This document shows, one piece after another, positions 10,652 to 20,038 of a DNA stretch of 64,000 nucleotides. Position 1 is the first letter of the stretch. Every line of letters begins with the position of its first letter. This DNA comes from JBCBRD01 sp039819785. Lineage in GTDB: Bacteria > Pseudomonadota > Alphaproteobacteria > Rhizobiales > Hyphomicrobiaceae. The stretch covers positions 13,644 to 77,643 of the forward strand of contig JBCBRH010000016.1 in NCBI GenBank assembly GCA_039819785.1, written 5' to 3'. The notes under the pieces were generated by a model. The model saw nothing but the letters and a program-made list of their open reading frames with translations, made no database searches and was not told the origin of the DNA. Position numbers and translations under genes: made by a program.

Positions 10652-11638
10652 TTATTTTGAAATGGCTTCGAACACGTCATGCAAAGGCTCAAGCTGCGCG
10701 GTATCCATCGTGGTGGCCTTGACCATATCCAATATGCGCTCCGGCTTTGATGTCGAAAACACAACGACCCCATCTGGATTTTTCTGCAAGGCATCCGCCA
10801 GCAGATATCTCACAAGAGCTGTCTTGTCGTCGGCTGCACTGCCGGTCGCGTCTTGCCAGCCTTTCGCGGCCGCTGGGTCGGCTTCAAAGTGACTGGAAAT
10901 ACGGGTCAGGGCGTGCTTGATGACCGAGTGCGTAATGATGGCCGACTCATCACCTGCCGTCGGTAAGCTGGCCTTCTGATATGTGGCCATATTGTTATTC
11001 AGGCCATCGCTTGGGAATTGGGTCACTCCACACAGGTGGGGCGCTGCGTTGGTTATGGCCTGCATTTCATCAAACGTTCCAGCGACGCCGAAATGCCTGA
11101 TTTTCCCTTCAGCGCGCACTTGTTCGAGAAAAGCGGTTGTTTCCGGCTTAACCGCCTCTTCCGCCGTTGGCTCATGAAGAAGAAGAATGTCGAGATAATC
11201 TGTCTTCAACTCTTTCAGCGTGCATTCAAGCGAGCGTTTCATCTCGCTGACTTGGAAGGCGTGGGGCTTTTCGCGTGCAGGCGGAAGGGCTTCGGCCCAC
11301 TTTTGCGCAACCGGCAAGAAACGCGCGGCTGTCTGAGTAGCTTTCCGCTTTACTCTTTCGGTCGTGCGCATGCTCCAAGGAAGAATGCCCACTTTGCTTA
11401 CGAGTATGATTTCGTCGCGATGCGCGGGCAAAGTCCGTCCCAGAACGCCCTCGCCGGATCCATTGCCATAAAGCCTTGCTGTGTCGAAATACCGAATACC
11501 AGCGTCTAGGGCAGTGTGGATCAGTTTCTCTGAGTTGGCCGCTTCATCTCCATCGTAAAGATCGCCTCCGCCAAAACCCAGACGGATGTCGAGTTCACGG
11601 AAAAGCGATTTTGCGCTCTTACTGGATTTTTGAAGCAT
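10652..11638 (-). CDS. Aldo/keto reductase family protein
   Basis: A 328-residue protein with the AKR TIM-barrel pattern, predicted to be a cytosolic NADPH-dependent carbonyl reductase of unknown substrate. The catalytic tetrad is visible: Asp52 and Tyr57 in 'IRYFDTARLYGNG', Lys82 in 'LVSKVG', and His155 in 'YLDILLLHEP'. The length is normal for the family. The middle (about residues 90-130) carries an insertion rich in Arg, Ala and Pro between the lysine strand and the next helix. It stands alone between the adhesin gene and a divergent glycosyltransferase gene, so context gives no substrate. The family assignment is firm; the reaction is not. Confidence 0.85.
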   Translation of the reverse strand: MLQKSSKSAKSLFRELDIRLGFGGGDLYDGDEAANSEKLIHTALDAGIRYFDTARLYGNGSGEGVLGRTLPAHRDEIILVSKVGILPWSMRTTERVKRKATQTAARFLPVAQKWAEALPPAREKPHAFQVSEMKRSLECTLKELKTDYLDILLLHEPTAEEAVKPETTAFLEQVRAEGKIRHFGVAGTFDEMQAITNAAPHLCGVTQFPSDGLNNNMATYQKASLPTAGDESAIITHSVIKHALTRISSHFEADPAAAKGWQDATGSAADDKTALVRYLLADALQKNPDGVVVFSTSKPERILDMVKATTMDTAQLEPLHDVFEAISK

Positions 11639-11750
11639 TTGTTCGCCATGGCTGAAGACTGCAGCTTCTTTGGTATCAAACTGGCAAGGGTGGCGACAGG
11701 GGACGCATGTTAATCTTTGCGAAAGAGGTTTACATGCGCAGGCCCTTCCA

Positions 11751-12743
11751 ATGTCTCATGTCCCTTCCATGGAGGCCATCACTTTGACACAGCCGCCGGC
11801 ATCACCGGATGTCTCCGTTATCATCACCGTAAAGGACGGTGCGGCAACCGTGGGTCACGCGGTCGCCTCTGCGCTTGCGCAGGCCGCTGTGACCGAGGTG
11901 GTTGTCGTTGATGACGGGTCCCAAGATGACACGCCGCAGGTTGTCACCAGGGCCGATGATGGGTCAGGTCGCTTGAAGCTGATCCGACTGGATCAAAACC
12001 AAGGTCCGGCGCACGGCCGAAATCTAGGCATCGCATCGTCGACGGCGTCATTTATCTGCATCCTGGACGCAGATGACTTCATGGCACCTGATCGGCTTGA
12101 GAGGATGTTCAGCATCTCTGGCGATGGGTGGGACATGGTTGCAGATGACATCATTTTTACCGAAGGCGTCGGCGATACAGACGGCTATGACCGCCTCTTC
12201 GATGAAGATGTCACGTTGCCGCGCACCATTACACTGTCAGAGATGGTGCTTGGAAACATGCCGCGCAAAGACCGGCATCGCCGTGAGCTTGGCTTCGTGA
12301 AGCCGATTGTGCGCCGTCAGTTTCTGAATGATCACTCGCTCAGCTACGACGAGACGCTCCGGCTGGGTGAAGATGTCATTCTGTACAGTCGTGCGTTGCT
12401 GGCTGGAGCACGGTTTATCGCCGTTGAAGCTTGCGGGTATTTTGCGGTTGAGCGCTCAGATTCGTTAAGCAGTTCGCACAGTTCGGATGATCTTGGGCGG
12501 TTTGCAAATGCACTGATGGCGCTTGAAGCCGATGTCGCAGCTGTCGGTGGACCGACGGGAGACGTGAAAACATACCGCCGCAACATTCAGCAACGCTACG
12601 CCTTGTGCAAGGCGCTGGATGCCAAACGGGCCGACGGCTGGTTTGGGTTTGTACAGGCCTGCCGGGAGGCTGGGCAGGATGGCGGCTTTGTCGTTCGTGA
12701 ACTGGTGCTGGCCAAATTGGCTACGCTCGCGCGGGGCCGGTGA
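11751..12743 (+). CDS. Family 2 glycosyltransferase
   Basis: GT-A fold glycosyltransferase of about 330 residues, predicted to add a sugar from a nucleotide donor on the cytoplasmic face of the membrane. The N-terminal core reads 'VSVIITVKDGAATVGHAV', then the 'VVVVDDGSQDDT' motif and the metal-binding 'ILDADD' motif. An upstream TTG at 11670 would add 27 residues without family similarity, so I chose the ATG at 11751; the ATG at 11769 is also possible. Neither has a strong ribosome binding site. It is divergent from the aldo/keto reductase and about 5 kb before the main polysaccharide locus, so it may serve that pathway or another surface glycan. Acceptor and linkage are unknown. Confidence 0.85.
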   Translation: MSHVPSMEAITLTQPPASPDVSVIITVKDGAATVGHAVASALAQAAVTEVVVVDDGSQDDTPQVVTRADDGSGRLKLIRLDQNQGPAHGRNLGIASSTASFICILDADDFMAPDRLERMFSISGDGWDMVADDIIFTEGVGDTDGYDRLFDEDVTLPRTITLSEMVLGNMPRKDRHRRELGFVKPIVRRQFLNDHSLSYDETLRLGEDVILYSRALLAGARFIAVEACGYFAVERSDSLSSSHSSDDLGRFANALMALEADVAAVGGPTGDVKTYRRNIQQRYALCKALDAKRADGWFGFVQACREAGQDGGFVVRELVLAKLATLARGR

Positions 12744-12953
12744 ATTGCATCCCGGAAAAGGCTGTTTGAAAAGCAAAACGACCGGGCTTTGGACGTTGAT
12801 TACATTGCATCATGAAAGTCGCGGCGAATTGAACGAGATGGCATAAGGAAAAGTGAGCGCAATAATGGATATGCTCTATTTGCGTTCTAAGCTACGGCAA
12901 TTGCCTTTCAATCCGCGGGGAATTGGCAAACCGCATGAAATTGGTGGATCGAT

Positions 12954-14681
12954 TTGACTGATCAGGACAACACACTGGACGCGGTGACCTCACGAACAAC
13001 GGACGATGTCCTAGATGCGAGCGGCGGGTTCGATGCAATTGTCGTGGGCGCTGGCGCAGCTGGTGGGCTTGCCGCAATGCTGCTGACACAGGGTGGGTTG
13101 AAAGTTTTGGTCTTGGATGCTGGGTGGCGTCCAGGGTTTTTGCGGGCACCGCTGAGAACGATGACGGCGGCGGCTGTTCAGGCGCTGACGAACCCCGCCC
13201 TGCAACGCGTCCTGCCAGCCCGGCTGATCCATATGGGGGACCGTGCCTTGCGCCTCGTCGGGCGGGCACGCCAACCCGTGCAATCGAGATGCTTTGCATG
13301 GGGCATGGCGCCGGCGGCGTTCGTCGATGACCGGGACCACCCATATGTGGCCAATGGCGATCACCCGTTCAAATGGTTTCGCGTTCAGCAGCTAGGCGGG
13401 CGACTCACCGTACCTGGCCATGGCCGCCAATATTATCGGTTGGGCGATTCTGTGTTTCAGCCACCCGACAATGAAACGGCCAGATGGCCTTATGGCGCTG
13501 AAGACCTGAACCCCTGGTATGATGCTGTCGAAGAGCTGATCGAAATAGAGGCGGCCCATGATGGCTGTCCCCACGTGCCGGACAGCAATCCCGCCATCGT
13601 CCGCACGCCGTTGGGGTGGGAGGCTGAAGTCATTGACGCCGTGAAATCTGAATTTCCTGCCGCGCATGCCATCGTTGGGCGTTCAGCGGCTCCACCGGAG
13701 ACACTCAGCAAGGCCGCTCAAACCGGGCGCCTGTATTGCCGCAAAGGGGCGATCGGTGCCACCGTCGAGCAGCACAAAGACGGGCGGGTCAGCGGTGTCA
13801 CCTGGTATGACCGGGCCAATGGCCGAATGCGGTCTGCGGAGGCACCACTGGTGTTCCTGTGCGCATCGACACTCGAGTCCACACGGATCATGCTGGCGTC
13901 CGGGCGGGACCGGCGTAACGGCGGGCCAGGGGCTCAATCGGGCCTTCTGGGCACGCACCTCATGGATCATGTCCTGCTATCGGGTGTTGGAGAGGGCGGC
14001 CCGTTGCCCGATGAGCCAATAGAGAACATCCCAGGGCGATGCGTTTACCTGCCGCGATTTGATCTGAGGTCTACTGTGCAGCCAACAGTTGGTTCTGATA
14101 CAGCGATGCCGGGCACGCCCGTCACCACTGGCAGCAAAGACGGCTTCAGCGTTCAGGTTCATCGATGGTCGACCCGGCCTGGGCGCTCGCACTTCGTGGC
14201 CGTTTCGTTCAGCGAGATGCAGCCGAGGCGTGAAAACCATGTCCGGCTTCACCCCACGCGGACAGATAAATTCGGCCTGCCAGTCCTGGACATTCACATT
14301 GATCATTCCGAACAAGAACGCACCAAGGCGCAAACTCAATCGGAGGCGATTGCAGACGTCGGGCGGCTGTTCGGCATCGACTTTCACCGTCTCGATGCCG
14401 AACCTGCACCAGCTGGAACGGCGCTGCATGAATGTGGCACTGCGCGGATGGGTGATCGACCCGAAAACTCCGTCCTCGACGGTTATGCCCAATGTTGGGA
14501 CGCGCCAGGCCTCTACGTCAGCGACGGGGCAGCTCTACCCTCCCAAGGGCTTGAGCACCCCACGCTGACCATTATGGCCGTGACGGCACGTGCCTGCGCC
14601 CATGCTCTGAATGGCATGATCGAAGTCAACACGCCGATCGAACGAAACGAGGCGTTACAGCGGCTCGTCGATACAGCCTGA
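12954..14681 (+). CDS. GMC-family FAD-dependent oxidoreductase
   Basis: A 575-residue flavoprotein of the glucose-methanol-choline family, predicted to oxidise an alcohol or sugar. The ADP-binding 'VGAGAAGG' motif lies at residues 31-38 and is followed by the acidic strand end 'VLDAG'. The C-terminal GMC region shows 'LHECGTARMG', then 'LYVSDGAALPSQG', and ends with 'HPTLTIMAVTARACAHAL', which supplies the catalytic His and the FAD contacts. Translation appears to begin at a TTG (12954) with no strong ribosome binding site. No Tat or Sec signal is visible, so a cytoplasmic location is likely. Similar proteins are often annotated as choline or glucose dehydrogenases; nothing here fixes the substrate. 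It converges on the Hint-domain gene, with a shared hairpin between them. Confidence 0.85.
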   Translation: MTDQDNTLDAVTSRTTDDVLDASGGFDAIVVGAGAAGGLAAMLLTQGGLKVLVLDAGWRPGFLRAPLRTMTAAAVQALTNPALQRVLPARLIHMGDRALRLVGRARQPVQSRCFAWGMAPAAFVDDRDHPYVANGDHPFKWFRVQQLGGRLTVPGHGRQYYRLGDSVFQPPDNETARWPYGAEDLNPWYDAVEELIEIEAAHDGCPHVPDSNPAIVRTPLGWEAEVIDAVKSEFPAAHAIVGRSAAPPETLSKAAQTGRLYCRKGAIGATVEQHKDGRVSGVTWYDRANGRMRSAEAPLVFLCASTLESTRIMLASGRDRRNGGPGAQSGLLGTHLMDHVLLSGVGEGGPLPDEPIENIPGRCVYLPRFDLRSTVQPTVGSDTAMPGTPVTTGSKDGFSVQVHRWSTRPGRSHFVAVSFSEMQPRRENHVRLHPTRTDKFGLPVLDIHIDHSEQERTKAQTQSEAIADVGRLFGIDFHRLDAEPAPAGTALHECGTARMGDRPENSVLDGYAQCWDAPGLYVSDGAALPSQGLEHPTLTIMAVTARACAHALNGMIEVNTPIERNEALQRLVDTA

Positions 14682-14720
14682 CCGGCCAGACTTTTGCGTT
14701 CGATAGGTGAAGCCACGGAA

Positions 14721-14753
14721 AACCGCCGCCCTACAATGTGTAGAACGGCGGTT
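14721..14753. terminator. Hairpin between convergent GMC and Hint genes
   Basis: AACCGCCG (14721-14728) pairs perfectly with CGGCGGTT (14746-14753), and an inner CTACA/TGTAG stem closes on a three-base loop. It sits between two converging genes and is probably a bidirectional terminator, although the T-runs are poor on both sides. Confidence 0.6.
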
Positions 14754-14793
14754 CAATTGATCTGTAACAACTCAATGCAGCCGAGAGGCCAGC

Positions 14794-15642
14794 TTAAGCA
14801 GCGACTTGGTCTTGGCCAGTCAGACGGTCTGCGCGATCGGCGAGCTTATTGCGGATCTGGCCGATCTTTCCAGGGCGGTAGCCCCAAGGCATGACCACTG
14901 ATTTGATGTCCGACAGGATCATCTCACGGCGTGCCATCGTCAGGACTGGCGCGAAGGCCGGTGCGATAGCTTCCACCGTCGCGACACCGTTGTCGAAGCC
15001 GTGCCGGTTTGCATACGCCCGATAGGTTTCAGCGGCGGCCCCCTCAGCGATGATGACATCGTGGGCTTCAAGTTCGACATGATAGTAGTCGATTGCGTCC
15101 CAACCCGTTGCTGGCTCCTGCGTGATCGTGACACCGTTGACGAGGTATTTTGCCGGGATCAGAACGCCATCGATGAACATGGCATGGTCGGGTGAGACCA
15201 GAAGGTCTGCGTGAGGTGCGCCGTCCGCAATGGCATTCTTCGCGATGCGGATGGGCCGGACGGTGTTTGGTACCATCTCGCCCCGCTCGAAGGACTGCTC
15301 TGTCACGCCGATCCATTTGATCGGCTTGAGTTCACCGGACACTGTCATGACCTGATCGCCGACTTTGAGGTCCTGCACGGCGACTTGTCCGCTACGCGTC
15401 AGAATCTTCGTGTCCTTCAGGAAGCACGGGATCGGGTCTGGCCCACCGGCATGTGGCGGCGGCGATGGACGATGTGTCGGCGGCGCTGGTGGACCGTTCT
15501 TGGGAAAGCACCAGGCGAAGAAGCCTGCCTGAGCGTTTGAGGCTGCTGTCAGTCCGATGAGGCCGGCACCTGCACCGAGAAAACGACGCCGTGCTTTCAG
15601 ACGCTGTTCTGATGTGTCTTTATTTTGTGTCTTGTCCGACAT
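14794..15642 (-). CDS. Tat-exported Hint-domain protein
   Basis: A protein of about 282 residues. The N-terminus has a twin-arginine type signal, 'ARRRFLGAGAG' at 17-27, followed by a hydrophobic stretch ending in 'AQA'. A Pro-rich linker (51-72) follows, and then a Hint (Hedgehog/intein) domain of the bacterial Hint_2 type. Cys73 in 'IPCFLKDTKILT' is the candidate nucleophile; 'VQDLKVGDQV' and 'LLVSPDHAMFIDG' are typical Hint strands. The start at 15642 has an AGGGG ribosome binding site; an upstream start at 15687 would add 15 residues before the Tat motif. Unlike inteins there is no C-extein Asn-Cys junction, so cleavage after the Cys would be Hedgehog-like if it occurs at all. The biological role of these proteins is not established. 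Confidence 0.85.
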   Translation of the reverse strand: MSDKTQNKDTSEQRLKARRRFLGAGAGLIGLTAASNAQAGFFAWCFPKNGPPAPPTHRPSPPPHAGGPDPIPCFLKDTKILTRSGQVAVQDLKVGDQVMTVSGELKPIKWIGVTEQSFERGEMVPNTVRPIRIAKNAIADGAPHADLLVSPDHAMFIDGVLIPAKYLVNGVTITQEPATGWDAIDYYHVELEAHDVIIAEGAAAETYRAYANRHGFDNGVATVEAIAPAFAPVLTMARREMILSDIKSVVMPWGYRPGKIGQIRNKLADRADRLTGQDQVAA

Positions 15643-16012
15643 AACTCGAACCCCTGTTACGCGGGGTGCCAGATGCTGGCCGCCCAATACTCAACTCCGG
15701 GACTGCAACTACGCAACTGCAACAATGCTCGCCGTGCAGCACACCCGTTACGGTGCAGTGAATGGCGCTTCCCATTTTATGTCAATTTATCCCCATACGC
15801 CATTGATGCTGCCTGTTATTATCCTATTCTTCTAGAACTACGCCATCGGGCTTCATTTCCCCGCCTGGGGCAATTTTTGATTAGCTTGATTTCTCCGAAA
15901 GGCGGTGTCGAATGGTTTCAAAAGGAGGAGAAAGAGCCAAAAAAATGCCCGCCGGTGGAAACCGACGGGCACAGGTAATTCGCAGTAAGGTAAAGAAACT
16001 CTCGGGTTTAAC
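15643..16012. other. Intergenic region between Hint gene and outer membrane gene
   Basis: A 370-base gap between two minus-strand genes. Its right part holds the intrinsic terminator described separately. The rest must contain the Hint-gene promoter; I could not identify it. The short open frames here have no coding character. Confidence 0.5.
15939..15971 (-). terminator. Intrinsic terminator of the outer membrane protein gene
   Basis: Read on the minus strand, a stem of TGCCCG/CGGGCA plus CGGT/ACCG around one mismatch, with a four-base loop, is followed directly by seven T residues (15945-15939). It lies about 40 bases after the stop codon of the beta-barrel gene. Confidence 0.85.
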
Positions 16013-16804
16013 CTACTTCAACGGCGTGTGGGCGATCGGACGGCGCGATGGGAACCGGTAGGTGAGACCAATGCGGATGGCGTGGTTTTCCGATTCGATG
16101 TCAATGCGCTCCGTGCAGCACAGGGTGCCGTTCAAGAACTGCTGCTGATTGAAAAAGGTCTGGCTGTCGAAGTCAGAGTAGCGGTAATCGAGTGTCAAAC
16201 CGAGCCCGCCGCGCAGCTGGTGGACGATACCACCACCCACGAAATAGCCGCCCAAATCTTCCTCGAAGACCTGATTGTTCGAACGCAGGTCGATGTCGGT
16301 TTCGGTGTAACCACCGCTCACGTAGACGAGTGTCTGAGGGCGTACCAGATAACCAATGCGTCCGCCCACGGCCCAAGTGCTATCGACGTCGACTGAATAA
16401 GAGACGAGCCCAGCGCCAGGCTCGATGGCCGTCCCTCCATCACTGTGACTGCCAAACGTGTAGTCGGCGAAGACACCAGCAAGGAGGTGGCTTCCCAGCA
16501 ACCGGTCATAGCCAAGCGTGATCGTTCCAGTTACGCCATCCGGCTCTGTATCGCTCACATCGCGGTCTGTCACGCCGGCTGGAAACTGGACGCTCGCACC
16601 TGGAACAAGAAATAGATCGCGCGTCAGTTCAGCGTCGGAGGTGCTGTAGCCGAGCGCCATCCCGATATGAAACCCGCTCCAATTTACGGGTGCTGCATGC
16701 ATCGGCGCGTCCTTGAAGGAGCCACGGTGAGCGTCGGCGATTGCCGTCGCCGGGACCGCGAAGAGCGCAGCGGCGATCATCAGTGATGTGAGCGGGTGCT
16801 TCAT
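16013..16804 (-). CDS. Outer membrane beta-barrel protein (Omp25-like fold)
   Basis: A 263-residue protein with a clear Sec signal peptide (basic 'MKHP', hydrophobic core, cleavage after 'AIADA'). The mature part starts with 'WSGFHIGMALGYS', the standard entry to small eight-stranded barrels of the Omp25/OmpA-like porin family. It alternates hydrophobic strands with polar loops and ends in 'AIRIGLTYRF', an aromatic C-terminal strand suited to BAM recognition. The loop near the end contains a vicinal Cys pair ('TLCCTER'), unusual for this fold. I chose the ATG at 16804, which has GAGG upstream; the frame extends 28 residues further but that part is not signal-like. A role in envelope structure is inferred from the family. 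Confidence 0.85.
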   Translation of the reverse strand: MKHPLTSLMIAAALFAVPATAIADAHRGSFKDAPMHAAPVNWSGFHIGMALGYSTSDAELTRDLFLVPGASVQFPAGVTDRDVSDTEPDGVTGTITLGYDRLLGSHLLAGVFADYTFGSHSDGGTAIEPGAGLVSYSVDVDSTWAVGGRIGYLVRPQTLVYVSGGYTETDIDLRSNNQVFEEDLGGYFVGGGIVHQLRGGLGLTLDYRYSDFDSQTFFNQQQFLNGTLCCTERIDIESENHAIRIGLTYRFPSRRPIAHTPLK

Positions 16805-17631
16805 GGGTAGCCTCAAATTGCACGACGATAATTTTGCCCAAACAGCAGATCGATCGTTGAGATCGGCTGGGAACAAACGCGTGAACAATCAATGGGCGAT
16901 TGTCTGAACGGGTACGTGATTCGTCAGACGGCTCCGAGTTGAATTACGGGGATGACGGGATTTGCAATTCGTTGCGCGGCTCAACAGCCACACGGTTCAT
17001 GAATGGTTAACACTGCACTGTGCGGCGTCCGTTGGGCCAGTTTCGGGGCTCGTACACTGTTGTCGAGCGCGGTTGTGGGCACCAACCAGCGACGGGTCTA
17101 CGTTGAGCCGAAAATTGCAACTATCGCCAAGGTTCTCGAATGTGTGACATGCAGCCTTAGAACACAGCGCATCAGCTCTGCAGCTGTCTAGAATTGAAAC
17201 ATCGCTGCCCGCAATCGAGCCCTCTATAGGCGCGCCGCACTGCTTCCAAGCCCTGGAAGCACTGGGCAGGCGGCGTGTTTGTCGCAGTAGGCCTCAGTGC
17301 GTTCCCGCCACTTAGCGAAACTGCAAAGGGTCGCCTGAAAGTCTTGGGTGATCATTGAAGTGATTGAAACAACTGGATTTTCCCTCGTATTACTTCTACG
17401 AATGGTGCGGCGCATTCACTCAAATCGCTGATCTGACTTTGTGATTTGCACGGACCGTTTTAGTTTCCACGTGATATCGGTCGGGTTTGGCTAACGATTT
17501 GCAAACACTTTCAGAGCTGGCCGCATCCGCACGTCGTTGATGAGACGCAAATTGACGCTTTACCTCTCGGGCACGTGTTGCATGGCCGCTCAGCACTTTG
17601 TACTCGCAGCGTAATTTGGAATGATCGAACA
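16805..17631. other. Long non-coding region between divergent surface genes
   Basis: About 830 bases separate the outer membrane gene (minus) from the Wzz/BY-kinase gene (plus), so both promoters should be here. Open frames of 60-120 codons exist on both strands, but they have no ribosome binding sites and no recognisable sequence. I could not define a promoter or a conserved element. A small RNA cannot be excluded. Confidence 0.5.
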
Positions 17632-19608
17632 ATGCTCGAACGGACACCACGCCGCACGGACCTCGACCTCGCCGATCCAGCAGCAATGGCTGGTAGTTTT
17701 GTTGCTGTTGAACGGCTTCGGCGTTTTTTGGAGCGTTCGTTTCGCACCATCGTGCTGACAACGGCGATATGTACAGCACTTGCGCTGGCCTATGCGTTCA
17801 CGGCGACGCCGATGTTCACGGCCTCTTCCCAGGTTCTTATCGAGACCCAATCACTGCAGGAACCAACGCTGCGTTTTGGTGAAAACCAGTTGTCATTGGA
17901 TACGCCGCAGGTTGAGAGCCAACTGGCGCTCCTCCGGTCTGAGCGGATCGCGGAGAAGGCAGCGCGCAAGTTTGAACTCAATGTATGGGCTGACAATCAG
18001 TTCGAGGTTTCGCCGCTGGCGGGCTTCATGGGCTGGCTTTCGAGCTTCATTCCCACGTTCAGCAGCGATGTTGCAGAAACCAGCGAGGCCGACGCCGAGG
18101 CTGAGTTGCTTCGCGCCGCAATCAATGAAGTTCAATATAATATGGCTGTGTCCCGCGTTGGGATCTCATACGTCCTGCAGATTGAATACAATTCCACCGA
18201 TGCCTCACATGCTGCGAAAATGGCGAACGCCATTGCCGAAGCCTATGTCGAAGACCGGCTGGAAACACGCAAGGATGCCGCCCGGCGCGGCAGCGAATGG
18301 CTGGAAGACCAAATTGACGCCCTGCGGATACAGATGAACGCCGCCAACCTGGAGGTTCAGACATTCCGGGCACGGCGCGACTATCGCATCGTTGGGCAGT
18401 CCAGCACAGATACGGCAAACTCAGGCAGCCGAACAATCCGGGGCGTGACTGGGCGGCTCCGGCCCGAAAGCCGTCGTGCGGAGGCATCTGATGAAAACGG
18501 CAAAACGCAAGGCCCACGCGCCACATTGGAAGAGCTTGAATCGCGCGCCGATACGTTTCAGAAAATTTACGAATCCTACCTTCAGGCCTACACCGAGACA
18601 GTGCAGCGCCAGTCCTATCCGGTCACCAATGCACGTGTCATCACCGATGCTTCCAAGCCAAAACGGAAAAGCAGTCCGAAGCGTGGGTTGATCACGGTGG
18701 GCGGTGTGATCCTGGGTGGTATTTTTGGCATCGGGCTCGCTTTGATCCGCTCGGCGCTTGACTACCGTGTCAGCTCGCCGAAGCAAATCCGCGAGGAGCT
18801 TGGTACTGAGAGCCTAGGTCTCGTGGCCCGCCACGACAGCCGCCGCGCACATGTGCCAACAGCACGACTGATCTTTGACTATGTCCGCGGGCTCCTGGGC
18901 TTTGAGCGGGAGGAAGATCTGATCCCGAGGTTGAAGGAAGTCAAAACGATGCCAATGTCGCGGTTCAGCCGCGGCGTCAAAAGCATCCGAACGGCGATCA
19001 ACATCTCGACGAAGTCGCAACCCATCACGATCCTGGGCATCACATCATCCGTGCCGCGCGAAGGGAAGACGACGTTTTCAAGCAACCTCGCATTGCTGCA
19101 TCGTATGACAGATGCCCGCACGCTCATCGTCGATGCTGATTTTCATAATCCGGCTCTGACCCGCGCGGCGGCTCCGGAATGCGACGCTGGGCTTCTGGAA
19201 GTTCTGAATGGCGACCGTGCTCTGGCCGATTGCATCATCCCGCAAACAGATGATTTTCCGGATTTCCTGCCGTTGCATCTTGCCGACGGGGCGACGGATG
19301 CGGGCGGAGACCTGTCGGGTGATGCCTTGAAGTCATTGTTCGAGAAACTGGAAGCGGAATATGACGTCATCATTGTCGACATGCCGCCGCTGAAACCCGC
19401 AACAGAGGCGCTGGCGCTGAGCGAAATACTCCAGGGCGTGGTTGTGGTTGCTGAATGGGAATCGACACCGGTCCCGGTTCTCGACGAGACGCTTTATGAT
19501 CTGCGGCGAGTGGGATCGAACATTATTGGCGTCGTTCTGACGAAGGTCATGCGCACAGAGGTTGAGCTTTACGGAGCCCGTATCCGAGGTCGCGCCTACA
19601 CCGGCTAA
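17632..19608 (+). CDS. Wzz-type chain length regulator fused to BY-kinase domain (ExoP-like)
   Basis: A 658-residue inner-membrane protein that controls polysaccharide chain length and export. A Wzz domain begins near residue 30, with a first membrane helix at about 39-57. A large periplasmic coiled-coil segment (about 60-350) follows, and the second membrane helix is at about 353-374. The cytoplasmic part is a tyrosine autokinase domain: Walker A 'SVPREGKTT' (473-481), Walker A' 'LIVDADFHNP' (498-507) and Walker B 'VIIVDMPP' (579-586). The usual C-terminal tyrosine cluster is nearly absent; only Tyr623, Tyr647 and Tyr656 are left near the end. The start at 17632 is favoured over 17575 because the extra residues are not conserved. 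It opens the exopolysaccharide locus and resembles rhizobial ExoP. Confidence 0.9.
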   Translation: MLERTPRRTDLDLADPAAMAGSFVAVERLRRFLERSFRTIVLTTAICTALALAYAFTATPMFTASSQVLIETQSLQEPTLRFGENQLSLDTPQVESQLALLRSERIAEKAARKFELNVWADNQFEVSPLAGFMGWLSSFIPTFSSDVAETSEADAEAELLRAAINEVQYNMAVSRVGISYVLQIEYNSTDASHAAKMANAIAEAYVEDRLETRKDAARRGSEWLEDQIDALRIQMNAANLEVQTFRARRDYRIVGQSSTDTANSGSRTIRGVTGRLRPESRRAEASDENGKTQGPRATLEELESRADTFQKIYESYLQAYTETVQRQSYPVTNARVITDASKPKRKSSPKRGLITVGGVILGGIFGIGLALIRSALDYRVSSPKQIREELGTESLGLVARHDSRRAHVPTARLIFDYVRGLLGFEREEDLIPRLKEVKTMPMSRFSRGVKSIRTAINISTKSQPITILGITSSVPREGKTTFSSNLALLHRMTDARTLIVDADFHNPALTRAAAPECDAGLLEVLNGDRALADCIIPQTDDFPDFLPLHLADGATDAGGDLSGDALKSLFEKLEAEYDVIIVDMPPLKPATEALALSEILQGVVVVAEWESTPVPVLDETLYDLRRVGSNIIGVVLTKVMRTEVELYGARIRGRAYTG

Positions 19609-19638
19609 GGTGCGACTTGGTTGATCAAGATCAGGGCG

Positions 19639-19668
19639 GCGCGCACCGGCAGTTGGCGAGGTGCGCGC
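19639..19668 (+). terminator. GC-rich hairpin after the BY-kinase gene
   Basis: GCGCGCACC (19639-19647) and GGTGCGCGC (19660-19668) form a perfect nine-base stem with a 12-base loop, starting 31 bases after the stop codon. There is no immediate T-run, so it may act as a Rho-assisted terminator or as an RNA-stabilising stem. Confidence 0.6.
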
Positions 19669-20038
19669 TTCACCATGATCTTTGGTTTTAGGTGCCATGA
19701 GACATTCTTGTTTTGAGCACAGCCGCGGGACGCCGGTGCACCTCCTTAGCTTAGCCCTCACACTTCCCGTGTTGAGCATCGCAGGCAGGTTGGCATTTCT
19801 TGATCACGAGAAGGGAATACCCGGAGCGCAAAGCTGTTTGTGATGCCCCGCGAGGTCGAAACCACTTGTGCCGATGCGAGTTTGTGTCAGGTTGCGACAG
19901 CGGTTGCAGTGCGTCGGTCGTCATGTGCTGCCGGGCACCCGGTGTCTGACTTGGGCGGGTGATATCGGGCTGGCTGTTACATGACGTCGGTCAACCGCAT
20001 GTGAGAACTTTGACCATAGTTTTGCGGAGATTAGGTTC
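19669..20038. other. Intergenic region upstream of acyltransferase gene
   Basis: About 370 bases with no supportable gene. It presumably holds the promoter for the acyltransferase, given the hairpin on its left side. I see nothing else definable. Confidence 0.45.
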
